In this document: positions 50,619-60,341 of the stretch, one piece after another
Numbering within the stretch: the first letter of the stretch is position 1
Layout: every line of letters starts with the position of its first letter
Assembly: GCF_041021895.1 (NCBI RefSeq)
Contig: NZ_CP157428.1
Coordinates: 806,001-870,000 of the forward strand
Reading direction: 5' to 3'
Length of the DNA: 64,000 nt
Origin: Acinetobacter sp. XH1741
GTDB taxonomy: Bacteria; Pseudomonadota; Gammaproteobacteria; Pseudomonadales; Moraxellaceae
The notes under the pieces: model-generated
Databases searched by the model: none
What the model saw: only the letters and a program-made list of their open reading frames with translations
What the model was told of the DNA's origin: nothing
Position numbers and translations under genes: made by a program

Positions 50619-51314
50619 TTAGTCAAAAATCTTGTTTGCAGCTTGAAAAGGTAAGCTCACTACGTCTATGGCCACGGCAAATGGTAATAACACCAACTTT
50701 TCCAAAGGATTCATCCCATATTTTGATTTGTACTTTTCTTCTTTATTGGTATAAATCGTAACTTGGTAAGGCTTACTTAACGCTTGTAATGAGCTGAGAT
50801 TGTTTGCTACTGGGTAAACCACACCTGCCAGTTTAATATCAAAACAGAAGCGTTGTGCCTGCATATGTTGATCACTTGAGGTTGAACATTCTTTCGCGCC
50901 ATTTTCAATAAAAAACTCAAGGTCTTTTTTGCTTAAATCTTCTCTTAGTTTCACATAAGAAAGCGGCAGTGTGCCGGAGAAATGTCCATCATTTTTTTCA
51001 GAATAGAAATTAAGATCTCGGGTGATTTGAATATTTTTAGGATTAAGCTTGCTAATTAAGGTTACAAACTGAGTGCCACCTTGAGTCAGGATATAACTGT
51101 TCTTTTGCCCTGCAATCACAATGCTATCTTTCGGTAAATTCGCAATTGCTTGTGCGGGACGGCCAAAGGCAACCACATTATCTTCAACCAAGGTAACTTT
51201 GGTGGTACGTGTATAGGTTTTATTATCTTTGTTGATTAGGGTTTTAGTTGCACAGCCTGTTAAAGCTAAAGTCGTTAGTACAACTGAAAAAGACGTTGTT
51301 AATATTCGATTCAT
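50619..51314 (-). CDS. Putative lipoprotein
   Basis: 231 residues with a lipoprotein signal peptide (lipobox LTGC, Cys at 21). After a Thr/Lys-rich start there are two hydrophobic beta-rich segments (DNVVAFGRPAQAIANLPKDS and LAGVVYPVANNLSSLQ) and a C-terminal hydrophobic patch (PLEKLVLLPFAVAIDVVSLPF, about 205-224) that may bind membrane. Probably outer-membrane or inner-membrane lipid-anchored. It lies 10 bases after the MerR gene on the same strand and may be in its operon. Family not recognised. Confidence 0.72.
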   Translation of the reverse strand: MNRILTTSFSVVLTTLALTGCATKTLINKDNKTYTRTTKVTLVEDNVVAFGRPAQAIANLPKDSIVIAGQKNSYILTQGGTQFVTLISKLNPKNIQITRDLNFYSEKNDGHFSGTLPLSYVKLREDLSKKDLEFFIENGAKECSTSSDQHMQAQRFCFDIKLAGVVYPVANNLSSLQALSKPYQVTIYTNKEEKYKSKYGMNPLEKLVLLPFAVAIDVVSLPFQAANKIFD

Positions 51315-51324
51315 ACTATTATTC

Positions 51325-51687
51325 CTAAGTTGTTGTTTTCACTGTACCATGATCTAAAAAGGATTTTAATAAATGATGTGAGCGCTGTAGTTTGTTTAAC
51401 TGCTCAGCTACATGCATAAGTTCTGTTTGTAGCTTTTCTTGAACAATAGGGCAGAGCGTAAATACTCTTTCATCTAAATCAAAACATGGCAATAAAACCT
51501 GAATGTCTTTTAGGGTCATACCAGCTTCGTTTAGTATTTTAATTTTATTAATATTTTCAATGTCTTTTTGCGTATAGCTTCGATAGTTATTACTTGCGCG
51601 ATGCGGTTTTATAAGCCCTAAACTTTCATAATAACGCAGCATACGCGGACTGACTTTTGTAAGCTCGGCGACTTTAGCTAGGTTCAT
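51325..51687 (-). CDS. MerR family transcriptional regulator
   Basis: 120 residues from ATG 51687; the frame is open further upstream but that would swallow the operator-promoter. The DNA-binding winged helix is NLAKVAELTKVSPRMLRYYESLGLIKP then SYTQKDIENI (core SPRMLRYYESLGLI). The C-terminal part is a long helix with CFDLDERVFTLC and basic end, possibly a thiol or metal sensor (Cys at about 82 and 91). The likely target is the divergent hydrolase promoter (about 51697-51729), where TTGACC and a -10 are 20 bases apart. Confidence 0.85.
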   Translation of the reverse strand: MNLAKVAELTKVSPRMLRYYESLGLIKPHRASNNYRSYTQKDIENINKIKILNEAGMTLKDIQVLLPCFDLDERVFTLCPIVQEKLQTELMHVAEQLNKLQRSHHLLKSFLDHGTVKTTT

Positions 51688-51696
51688 AAAATAGGG

Positions 51697-51732
51697 GTTG
51701 ACCTTAACAGTAGTGTCATAGTTTAGCATGTT
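51697..51732 (+). promoter_or_regulatory. MerR-type operator-promoter
   Basis: TTGACC (about 51697-51702), a 20-base spacer and TAGCAT (about 51723-51728). The long spacer is typical of promoters that MerR-family activators untwist. It drives the divergent gene at 51760. Confidence 0.5.
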
Positions 51733-51759
51733 TTTATACTTCAAAATGGTACTTGTTCA

Positions 51760-52407
51760 ATGATCAGAAAACTCATTTTATTGGTGTTATTCGGATTGAT
51801 GTCGTTTGTTGCCAATGCTAAAACACTTGAACTTCGGGAGAAGAACATGCGTCAAATATTTGTGCTCCATGGTTACTCTGCTTCTATAAATGATCACTGG
51901 TTTTTAGACTTAAAACATCAAATAGAAGACGAACATACATCTGTTACCTTAATCCCTTTTCCAGATTCTGAGCATCCCGATGTAGATGCATGGCAAAAGG
52001 TTTTAGATGAGCAGATTCCTCGCGTTAATGAAAATACCTACTTCGTTGCGCATAGTTTAGGTGTCATTACTTTACTGCACTTTTTGCAACGTCATGATTA
52101 TCAAAATATGGGTGGAATGATTTTAGTATCTGGGTTTTCTGGGCCACTTGCAGACATTTCTCCACTCGATGCTTATATAACAAAAAGCAAAGTCGACACC
52201 AATTACTTTAAAGGTATAAAGAAAAAGCTAGTGTATTTGTCTGATAATGATGATTTGGTTCCACCAAAATTAACCATTCAATTGGCTAAGGATATAGATG
52301 CGCCGTACATTACAGTACCTAATGGCGGGCACTTTCTAGGTCGTGAAGGCTATACAACATTTCCTCAAGTCGTAAATTCTTTAGAAGAGATGTTAGAGCG
52401 CGACTAA
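51760..52407 (+). CDS. YdeN/RBBP9-like alpha/beta hydrolase
   Basis: 215 residues from ATG 51760, with a strong signal peptide (LILLVLFGLMSFVANA). A second start, ATG 51847 (MRQIFVLHGYSAS), has GGGAG six bases upstream and gives 186 residues that begin exactly where RBBP9/YdeN-type serine hydrolases usually begin. The first start has no visible ribosome site. The core shows HGYSASINDHWFLDL, the nucleophile elbow AHSLGV and NGGHFLGREG for catalytic His. Substrate unknown. Likely activated by the divergent MerR regulator. Confidence 0.75.
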   Translation: MIRKLILLVLFGLMSFVANAKTLELREKNMRQIFVLHGYSASINDHWFLDLKHQIEDEHTSVTLIPFPDSEHPDVDAWQKVLDEQIPRVNENTYFVAHSLGVITLLHFLQRHDYQNMGGMILVSGFSGPLADISPLDAYITKSKVDTNYFKGIKKKLVYLSDNDDLVPPKLTIQLAKDIDAPYITVPNGGHFLGREGYTTFPQVVNSLEEMLERD

Positions 52408-52424
52408 AATTTATAAGTTAAATC

Positions 52425-52466
52425 GCACTCTATAAACTAGACGCTTTTGCCTAATTTATAGAGTGC
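52425..52466 (+). terminator. Terminator-like hairpin after the hydrolase gene
   Basis: A 12-bp perfect stem GCACTCTATAAA / TTTATAGAGTGC with an 18-base loop, then TTTAATC. The T-run is short. A further GAGAC/GTCTC hairpin lies near 52482-52500. Confidence 0.6.
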
Positions 52467-52636
52467 TTTAATCAAGAAAAGAGACTCGATATTCGTCTCA
52501 AAAAATCGAACCTTATTTACCGTTTATCCGAGCTTTACTGAATCAAGATGCTGTTTGTTGTAGCCTGTTTATAGAAACCTTTATTTGAATCTTCATCTTT
52601 TAACTGAAATTAGATGAGTGATTGTGGGAGCACGTT

Positions 52637-53122
52637 ATGAACTTTTTAAAACAATCAGCTTTGATCGCTGCATTTGCTTTTATGGGTTTACCAACTGTTC
52701 AGGCAGAAGAAGTAGCTACTTTACCCACTATTCGTGTTATGGCTGAATCTGAGCTACGTGACGAGGTGGGCTTTGTGCCGTTTCAAGAAGATAAGAAGGT
52801 ACGTCAAGCACTACAACACCATGAATATAAAATACATAACGATATACAGAATGCTTTAGTCCCTGAAGGTATGACGGCTGTAAATTATCAGCCAGTTATG
52901 GCACAGCCAGATATGACTCAACTTTCACCATTTTTACAACAATATATTTTGGCAGTAGCAGGTGGAATCCAATCTTCCGATCCAACCAACGGTCTTTTTG
53001 AAATGTTAAAGCCGCTGAACATTAACCGAAATAATGTCGATGCTTATCGGAATGGAACAATGAAAGTGAATTTAGATGATCTGTTAAATTTACAAAAGCA
53101 GATTAAAAATGGTCTGCCGTAA
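52637..53122 (+). CDS. Hypothetical exported protein
   Basis: 161 residues from ATG 52637 with GGGAG six bases upstream. A signal peptide ends at TVQA (about residue 24). The mature start EEVATLPTIRVMAESELRDE resembles the N-terminal plug region of TonB-dependent receptors, but there is no barrel. The remainder is Gln/Asn/Leu-rich helical (QQYILAVAGGI, LDDLLNLQKQI). Family not recognised. Terminator follows. Confidence 0.68.
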   Translation: MNFLKQSALIAAFAFMGLPTVQAEEVATLPTIRVMAESELRDEVGFVPFQEDKKVRQALQHHEYKIHNDIQNALVPEGMTAVNYQPVMAQPDMTQLSPFLQQYILAVAGGIQSSDPTNGLFEMLKPLNINRNNVDAYRNGTMKVNLDDLLNLQKQIKNGLP

Positions 53123-53133
53123 TTATTAAAATA

Positions 53134-53164
53134 AAAATCCCCGCATAGTGCGGGGATTTTCTTA
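53134..53164. terminator. Bidirectional terminator between the hypothetical and fadA
   Basis: AAAATCCCCGCA / TGCGGGGATTTT 12-bp stem and TAG loop, convergent genes on both sides. Confidence 0.9.
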
Positions 53165-53176
53165 TCTTGATGTTAA

Positions 53177-54349
<1,173 letters not shown>

Positions 54350-54361
54350 TCACGTCGCTCC

Positions 54362-56515
54362 TTAACCGTAGAATTTTTTGTTGTTAGCAGCCATGTCGCG
54401 CAACATTTGCGGCGCTTCATAAGCCTTACCTAAGTGTGCATATTTGTCGCAAAGCGCAACGTATTCAGCAACACCTGTTTGGTCGATGTAACGGCATGGG
54501 CCACCACGGAATGGAGGGAAACCTACACCCATGATCATTGCCATATCTGCTTCAGATGCAGTTGCTACAATCTTGTCTTCTAAGCAACGAACTGTTTCGT
54601 TACAGAAAGCAAGCATCATACGGTCAATGATTTCTTGGTTATCAAACTCGCGTTTTTCACCAGTAACGAACGGTGCAATCACTTCATACGCTGTTGGGTC
54701 AACAGTTTTTGCTTTCTTGCCTTTCTTGTCGAGTACGTATTTGTAGAAACCTACATCGTTCTTTTGACCAAGACGCTTCGCTTCATACATTGCTTCAATT
54801 GCGCCTTTATAGTCTGGCTTCATACGGTCTGGGAAACCTTCTGCCATGACTTCAGCACCATGTACACCTGTATCGATACCTACAACGTCGATCAGGTAAG
54901 CAGGACCCATTGGCCAACCAAACTTAGACATTACATTATCGATTTGCTGGAAATCTGCGCCGTCTTTTACAAGAAGGTCAAATGCACCGAAGTAAGGGAA
55001 CAATACACGGTTAACCAAGAACCCTGGGCAGTCGTTTACAACGATTGGTGTTTTACCCATTTTTTGAGCAAGAACAACAGTAGTCGCAATCGCTTCTTCA
55101 GAAGTCTTTTCACCACGAATAACTTCTACAAGCGGCATCATGTGAACTGGGTTGAAGAAGTGCATACCAACGAAGTTTTCAGGACGTTGTAATGCTTTTG
55201 CTAAACGTGTAATTGAAATTGTAGAAGTGTTAGAAGCAATGATCGTGTTTTCACGAACATTTTTCTCAGTTTCTGCAAGTACGATTTCTTTAACTTTTGG
55301 ATTTTCAGTTACTGCTTCGATCACGATATCAACTTCTTTAAACTCATCGTAGCTTAAAGTAGGACGGATACGAGCAAGCGTTTCACCCATTTGCGCAGGC
55401 TTCATTTTTTTGCGTTCAACTTGTTTAGTTAACAAGCTGTTTGCTTCTGACATACCTAATGCAAGTTGTGGGTTGCCAATATCCTTCATGATAATTGGTG
55501 TGCCTTTGCTTGCTGCTTGGTAAGCAATACCGCCACCCATAATACCAGCGCCAAGTACGGCTGCTTGGTTTACAGGGTGAGCGCCTTTTTCATGTTGTTT
55601 AGATGCTTTTTTCACAACTTGGTCATTGATGAATAAACCAATCAATGCACCAGCTTGTGGAGTGATAGCTGCTTTAGCAAAACCTTCAGCTTCAACTTTT
55701 AAAGCTTCATCACGTGCAAGGCTTGCACCCGCTTGTAATGAATCAAGTAATAATTTTGGAGCAGGGTATTGAGCAGGGTTTGCTTTAGCAAGTACAGCAC
55801 CTTTTGCTGTGTTGAACGCCATCATTTGTTCAAGCGGGTTCAATTTTACAGCATCAAGTTTTTCTTGGCGTTTTGCTTTCCAGTTTAAACGACCAGAAAT
55901 CGCTTGTTTAACCAAGTCAGTTGCAGCATCAAGTAATTTGTCCTCAGCGACAACCGCATCTACAGCACCATCTTTAAGTGCAGCAGCCGGTTTTTTAGGA
56001 ACAGCCATCGCCATCCATTCAACTGCATTGTCGATACCAATCACGCGGCTTAGACGAACACTACCACCGAAACCAGGGTAAATACCGAGTTTGATTTCTG
56101 GTAAACCTACTTGTGCAGTTTCTGACATCACGCGATAGTCACAAACTAAACACATTTCAAAGCCACCACCTAAAGCCATGCCATTAATAGCAGCAACTTT
56201 CGGAAGATCTAAATCTTCAAAGCTATTGAAGATTTCGTGAACAGGCATAAGCCAGTCAACAATCGCTTTTTCGCCTTGTGCGAAGTTTTCACCAAATTCA
56301 GTAATGTCTGCACCAACGATAAATGTTGATTTGCCTGAGGTAACAACTAAGCCTTTAATATCGTTATTGGCTTTTACCGCAGCAATAGCAGCTTGGAAAT
56401 CTTCAATTGTTGCACGGTTAAATTTATTGACCGACTCACCTTGTAAGTCAAAGCGGAATTCTGCAATTCCGTCCGCAAGCATTTGGACGGTAATGGCATT
56501 GCCAGCGTGGATCAT
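54362..56515 (-). CDS. fadB: Fatty acid oxidation complex subunit alpha FadB
   Basis: 717 residues. The N-terminal enoyl-CoA hydratase/isomerase domain (crotonase fold) contains [18 protein letters not shown] (about residue 107). A central 3-hydroxyacyl-CoA dehydrogenase has the Rossmann motif [16 protein letters not shown] (about 320) and the signature [15 protein letters not shown]. The alpha2-beta2 complex with FadA carries the hydration and dehydrogenation steps. Upstream of fadA. Confidence 0.98.
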   Translation of the reverse strand: MIHAGNAITVQMLADGIAEFRFDLQGESVNKFNRATIEDFQAAIAAVKANNDIKGLVVTSGKSTFIVGADITEFGENFAQGEKAIVDWLMPVHEIFNSFEDLDLPKVAAINGMALGGGFEMCLVCDYRVMSETAQVGLPEIKLGIYPGFGGSVRLSRVIGIDNAVEWMAMAVPKKPAAALKDGAVDAVVAEDKLLDAATDLVKQAISGRLNWKAKRQEKLDAVKLNPLEQMMAFNTAKGAVLAKANPAQYPAPKLLLDSLQAGASLARDEALKVEAEGFAKAAITPQAGALIGLFINDQVVKKASKQHEKGAHPVNQAAVLGAGIMGGGIAYQAASKGTPIIMKDIGNPQLALGMSEANSLLTKQVERKKMKPAQMGETLARIRPTLSYDEFKEVDIVIEAVTENPKVKEIVLAETEKNVRENTIIASNTSTISITRLAKALQRPENFVGMHFFNPVHMMPLVEVIRGEKTSEEAIATTVVLAQKMGKTPIVVNDCPGFLVNRVLFPYFGAFDLLVKDGADFQQIDNVMSKFGWPMGPAYLIDVVGIDTGVHGAEVMAEGFPDRMKPDYKGAIEAMYEAKRLGQKNDVGFYKYVLDKKGKKAKTVDPTAYEVIAPFVTGEKREFDNQEIIDRMMLAFCNETVRCLEDKIVATASEADMAMIMGVGFPPFRGGPCRYIDQTGVAEYVALCDKYAHLGKAYEAPQMLRDMAANNKKFYG

Positions 56516-57088
56516 GCCTGATCTCCTTAGTTTTGGAGGATTTCTAAGTTGATGTTATGAAGCGTGTGTACAGCTCCGGTACACATTTATGCTTCGCTAA
56601 TCTTACGATAACTATATCTAAAAAGAAGCCAACAAGTTGTATCAAGCCGTGACGCAAGGGTCATCTTATTTTCTGTTAAATTAATACCAGTTAAATGCAT
56701 AAAGGAAATCATACACATAGCGAAGGGCTAAAGGCTTTTGTTTTAATTTAAGTTTTTGTTGATAAAAGATTTAAACCGTTAATTTTTTATATAAAAAGAG
56801 AGGATTTAAGAAAGTTAATTTCTTGTCAAAAAAGTCAATTGTTTAGTAACACTGTTTAAAAAACTGGACGATGAGTTCACAAAATTTTAGTTACTTGTGA
56901 TTGTAGAAAAATAAGTAATGTTTTTTATTTTTATAGACTTAATACTTCCCGATCGATTAGATCGTTTTTTACATTCGCTTTTTATAAGTCAATTTTGTTA
57001 AAATTTGCGCCAATTAAATAATCTTCCGGCTTTCATTGCCTTGGAAAATCAAGGTAAGGTTGCCCTAAACTTTTGAAAGAGTAGCAAT
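56516..57088. other. Divergent intergenic region fadB-lpxO
   Basis: A 573-base non-coding region between the divergent genes. Visible elements: TGTGTAC/GTACACA hairpin (about 56565-56585), a small palindrome CGATC/GATCG followed by T6 (about 56952-56972), and the lpxO promoter area near 56995-57030. No fatty-acid regulator site is convincing to me. Confidence 0.4.
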
Positions 57089-58003
57089 ATGATTAAGTGG
57101 ATCATATTAGCGATTTTTGTGATATCGGCATTGTATATCCAATATCGCGGCAAAGTGCGTCACTCGTTTTATCGTCAATTTTTTGACCATTCAACCTTGC
57201 TCGCACCGATTAACTTTTTAATGTACATCTTTTCAAAGGTACCGAATCAGCCTTATATCGACACTCAACACTTTAAAGATTTACAAGTGTTGGATGAAAA
57301 TTGGGAAATGATTCGAGATGAAGCGAAAGCTTTATATGACCAAGGTGGGATTAAAGCATCAAGTACCTATAATGACTTAGGTTTTAACTCGTTCTTTAAA
57401 ACGGGTTGGAAACGGTTTTATCTTAAATGGTATGAGTCGAGTCATCCTTCGGCTGCTGAGCTTTGTCCAAAAACGACTGCATTACTCAAAACCTTGCCAA
57501 CTATTAAAGCGGCAATGTTTACCGAGCTTGCCCCTGACAGCCGTTTGGTTAGACACCGTGACCCGTATGCAGGTTCACTTCGTTATCATTTAGGTTTAAT
57601 TACTCCAAATGATGATCGTTGTTTTATTGATGTAGACGGTGAAAAATACTCTTGGCGTGATGGTCAAAGTGTTGTGTTTGATGAAACTTATATTCACTAT
57701 GCTGAAAATAAGACTGATCAAAACCGTATCATTTTCTTTGCAGACGTTGAACGTCCGATGAAAGTCAAATGGATGGCGCGTTTCAATCACTGGTTTGGTC
57801 GTAATGTTATGACTGCTGCGAGTTCACCGAATGAAACAGGTGACCAAACAGGCGGTCTCAATAAAGCGTTTGGTTATGTTTATCAAATTCGTATTAAAGC
57901 CAAAGCATTAAAAGCGAAAAACCGTAAGCTATATTACTTCTTGAAATGGTTCCTCATGCTTGGGATTTTCTTCCTGATTTTTGTTCGACCTTATGTGTTT
58001 TAA
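57089..58003 (+). CDS. lpxO: Lipid A 2-hydroxylase LpxO
   Basis: 304 residues. The dioxygenase domain of the aspartyl/asparaginyl beta-hydroxylase family binds Fe(II) through HRDPYAGSLRYHLGL (His and Asp near residues 155-157) and a later His in IHYAENK (about 203), with an Arg that binds 2-oxoglutarate (NRIIFF). An N-terminal membrane segment (about 3-18) and a C-terminal one (about 282-300) anchor it to the inner membrane. It hydroxylates lauroyl chains of lipid A at C2, which affects outer-membrane properties. Family and the A. baumannii literature support this function. Confidence 0.93.
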   Translation: MIKWIILAIFVISALYIQYRGKVRHSFYRQFFDHSTLLAPINFLMYIFSKVPNQPYIDTQHFKDLQVLDENWEMIRDEAKALYDQGGIKASSTYNDLGFNSFFKTGWKRFYLKWYESSHPSAAELCPKTTALLKTLPTIKAAMFTELAPDSRLVRHRDPYAGSLRYHLGLITPNDDRCFIDVDGEKYSWRDGQSVVFDETYIHYAENKTDQNRIIFFADVERPMKVKWMARFNHWFGRNVMTAASSPNETGDQTGGLNKAFGYVYQIRIKAKALKAKNRKLYYFLKWFLMLGIFFLIFVRPYVF

Positions 58004-58044
58004 TTAAAGCACCTGAAATAAAAATTCTGCGTGATTGAACTAAG

Positions 58045-58070
58045 CCACACCTTCGAGTGTGGTTTTTTTG
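58045..58070 (+). terminator. Terminator after lpxO
   Basis: CCACAC/GTGTGG stem, CTTCGA loop, then T7. Confidence 0.88.
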
Positions 58071-58178
58071 TGGGAAATTTTCTGTGAGGTCTCTGTGTCA
58101 CAACAGACTTTAATCTTTTGCGCTGATTTAAAGTAAAACACCATTGCAACACAGAGATAAAGGAGCTAAGCCAAACGC

Positions 58179-58463
58179 TTAGCCCAGACTACTTTTGTCA
58201 CATCGCTGCATGGTGCTCAAAAAAGTAGGGGCAAAGTCCTGTGGGAGAACAGGACTTTGCAAACTGACATGTTTAAGGGTCTGCATGAGCTTAGGGGAGT
58301 AGGCTTGTTTAAGACGCTGATAAATACAGTCACAACTGGTTTTGCTGTGCTCACCCGTTAGGCAAATTTTTTCAAACTCCTGCTGCGTGTGTAAATTGCA
58401 ACCCGAAATGCCCAAGCGACCTAGAACTAAACTAAAAGTTAAAATAGATTTATAAGTTTTCAT
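58179..58463 (-). CDS. Small putative lipoprotein
   Basis: 94 residues with a signal peptide and lipobox GISGC (Cys at about 22). The mature part has four more Cys (EKICLTG, TSCDCIYQ, MQRC). It is convergent with lpxO and lies alone in an AT-rich zone. Family not recognised; could be an outer-membrane lipoprotein. Confidence 0.6.
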   Translation of the reverse strand: MKTYKSILTFSLVLGRLGISGCNLHTQQEFEKICLTGEHSKTSCDCIYQRLKQAYSPKLMQTLKHVSLQSPVLPQDFAPTFLSTMQRCDKSSLG

Positions 58464-58671
58464 ATTATTCTCATAATGATTTATATCTATGAGTGGAATA
58501 AAAATATAATGGGTTTAAATGATTAAAATAAAATTTAGGTAATAATTAATCCTCCTAAAAATATAGGAAAATAAAATAATTAAAATTTTAAAATAAAAAT
58601 AATTTATAGATATAAAAAATAAGGCGTAAAACCAAATTTTAAATAAATAAAATAATTAAATGAGAGAGAAA

Positions 58672-58740
58672 ATGAGTTTGAATAATGGCATGGCCAACTC
58701 CTTAAAAATGGAGTCCTACCACCAAATCACCGTCAATTGA
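58672..58740 (+). CDS. Possible 22-codon reading frame inside the structured RNA
   Basis: MSLNNGMANSLKMESYHQITVN with a GAGAG ribosome-like site 6 bases upstream. It runs into the first two hairpins of the structured element. It may be chance. Confidence 0.3.
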   Translation: MSLNNGMANSLKMESYHQITVN

Positions 58741-58926
58741 TTAGGGTGGTAGAACGAAAGGGGGTTAGCAGACTGGACTCGTAGAAACCAGCACGCGCGA
58801 GGCGTCCCCCTCCCGTCCTACCGCAAAGAAAAGGGGACGCAAGGGTCTAACGACTTATAGTAGAACTATAATCCGCTACGAGTTACGGTCTGCTAAAACC
58901 GTCTGGCAATGTAGGCCAGCAAGGAG
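58690..58926 (+). ncRNA. Structured non-coding RNA element
   Basis: A GC-rich island of about 230 bases in a very AT-rich background. Hairpins: ACTCC/GGAGT (58697-58701, 58710-58714), CTACCACC/GGTGGTAG (58716-58723, 58745-58752), an outer helix TTAGCAGAC/GTCTGCTAA (58765-58773, 58888-58896) continued by ACTCGTAG/CTACGAGT (58777-58784, 58876-58883), and inside it GCGTCCCC/GGGGACGC (58802-58809, 58833-58840) and TTATAGT/ACTATAA (58855-58861, 58865-58871). A last hairpin CTGGC/GCCAG (58903-58907, 58915-58919) precedes AAGGAG. A U-G wobble in the outer helix favours the plus strand. I cannot name the family. Confidence 0.6.
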
Positions 58927-59088
58927 ATAATAATAGTTAAAATGAAAAGCGTCAATTATTAAAAAGGGTTTTTGTTTAAAATAAATGTGGTTTATTTTTT
59001 ATTAAATTTTTTTATTTTAAATATTCTTTATGAAATATTTATAATGTTTAAAAATTCTAATTAATCTAAAATATTACATATAATAAAA

Positions 59089-59118
59089 TTGATTAGATAT
59101 ATTTCTCTTTGTTATGAT
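59089..59118 (+). promoter_or_regulatory. Promoter of the PAAR cassette
   Basis: TTGATT (59089-59094), 18-base spacer and TATGAT (59113-59118), 32 bases upstream of the PAAR start codon. Confidence 0.6.
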
Positions 59119-59149
59119 CCCGCCACTTCATGATAATAACAGGCTTAAA

Positions 59150-59686
59150 ATGGCAACTCCCTATATAACGATAGGCTGCCCGACTACTGGTGGAGGGCAA
59201 GTAATTTCAGGGAACAGCATGTTCCTTATAGAAGGTATTGCAATTTCTTGTGTCGGTGATAAGGCGACATGTCCAACTCATAAAGTTACGGCTACGATCG
59301 TATCTGGCGACCCTCACATGAATATTTTGGGCAAACTGGCTGCGCGTGCTGGAGATAGTTTGTCTTGCGGCTGTAAGCTTTTACCAAAGCAAAGTTTAGT
59401 GGTTCAAGATAATGGGGGTGGTTCGACCTCTAACGCTATACCTACTAAGAATTTTCAACCTAGTCATATAAAAGAATTTGGACAAAAATTTTTGATTATT
59501 GATGAAACAACATCTGAGCCATTAGCTCATGTTAATTATGAAATTCATAAAAATGGTGAATTGTTTTCAAAAGGGGTTACTGATGAACAAGGATACACCC
59601 AGTTTATATCTGGCACTGAAAATGAAGAAATCGAATTAAAAATTGTTGTAGAGGATAAAAGTCATGAACACTGTTGTAAGCCTTAG
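59150..59686 (+). CDS. PAAR domain protein with TTR-like C-terminus (T6SS spike tip)
   Basis: 178 residues from ATG 59150; an ATG at 59114 lies in the promoter -10 and is rejected. The PAAR domain covers about residues 1-90: ATPYITIGCPTTGGGQVISG, DKATCPTHKVTATIVSGDPH, GKLAARAGDSLSCGC, with paired Cys and His. A C-terminal extension of about 70 residues (FLIIDETTSEPLAHVNYEIH, DEQGYTQF) has the transthyretin-like strand pattern seen in effector-recruiting PAAR and VgrG extensions. PAAR caps the VgrG spike of type VI secretion and carries a toxin. Overlaps the next gene by 23 bases. Confidence 0.88.
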   Translation: MATPYITIGCPTTGGGQVISGNSMFLIEGIAISCVGDKATCPTHKVTATIVSGDPHMNILGKLAARAGDSLSCGCKLLPKQSLVVQDNGGGSTSNAIPTKNFQPSHIKEFGQKFLIIDETTSEPLAHVNYEIHKNGELFSKGVTDEQGYTQFISGTENEEIELKIVVEDKSHEHCCKP

Positions 59687-60341
59687 AGCTAAATTACAGA
59701 GTAAGGATTTTATTGAAAAAAATCCAACTACTGTAACTGTAAATACACGTAGAAAATTGACAAGCGGAGAAATTACTCTTGCTAAGACGATGTTTAAAGA
59801 AGCAATAGACTACACTAAAGTTGAAATTATTCGTGGAGGTTTATTTTCAATTCCAACTATGAGTAAGAATGCTATGACCCCATTTGGTAGTATTCATTTA
59901 CCAAATGAAGATTATGATAATGTTAAAGATTTCTCGCAGGATCGAAAAGCCACGAATAAAATATGGTTCATTCATGAAATGGCCCATGTGTGGCAGTATC
60001 AATTAGGATTAAATACAGCACTTCGAGGACTCGAAATAGGTGTGAGAGGTGGTTACAGTGATGCTAAAGCTTATGATTATGATCTAGCTAACGATGATCA
60101 AGGTAAAAAATTTAATCAGTTTAATTTTGAACAACAAGCTGAGATTATTAGTCACTACTTTGATGCTTATTATTTATCTATTCAAGGACATAATTACCCA
60201 GTCTTACACAATAAAAATGTTATGCAAAAAACTGCTTTAAAAGATGTTTTGAATGAGTTTCTGGTTAATCCATCTGATAAAAAATTGCTATCACAGAACT
60301 ATGGAAGTCTCTATTACAATCATGAGCCCAAAAGGTATTGA
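59664..60341 (+). CDS. Putative type VI secreted metallopeptidase effector
   Basis: 225 residues from ATG 59664, with GAGGA 10 bases upstream, overlapping the PAAR gene. The zinc motif FIHEMAHVWQYQLG (His 104, Glu 105, His 108) and a likely third ligand in NFEQQAEIISHYF (Glu 156) define a gluzincin-like protease. There is no signal peptide, as expected for a T6SS cargo. The adjacent secreted protein probably protects against it. It may resemble the Tpe1-type peptidase effector described in A. baylyi; I have no alignment. Target (peptidoglycan or protein) unknown. Confidence 0.75.
   Translation: MNTVVSLRAKLQSKDFIEKNPTTVTVNTRRKLTSGEITLAKTMFKEAIDYTKVEIIRGGLFSIPTMSKNAMTPFGSIHLPNEDYDNVKDFSQDRKATNKIWFIHEMAHVWQYQLGLNTALRGLEIGVRGGYSDAKAYDYDLANDDQGKKFNQFNFEQQAEIISHYFDAYYLSIQGHNYPVLHNKNVMQKTALKDVLNEFLVNPSDKKLLSQNYGSLYYNHEPKRY

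Noticed and set aside
58690..58926. Retron msr-msd RNA
   Set aside because: The inverted-repeat framing is reminiscent, but no reverse transcriptase gene or accessory effector is present in the window.
58690..58926. Fragment of rRNA, RNase P RNA, tmRNA or a group I/II intron
   Set aside because: None of the diagnostic sequences of those RNAs (for example the group II domain V or the RNase P and tmRNA ends) is visible.
59114..59149. Longer PAAR start at ATG 59114
   Set aside because: That ATG lies within the -10 of a good promoter, no ribosome site is upstream, and MATPYITIGC is the usual PAAR N-terminus.
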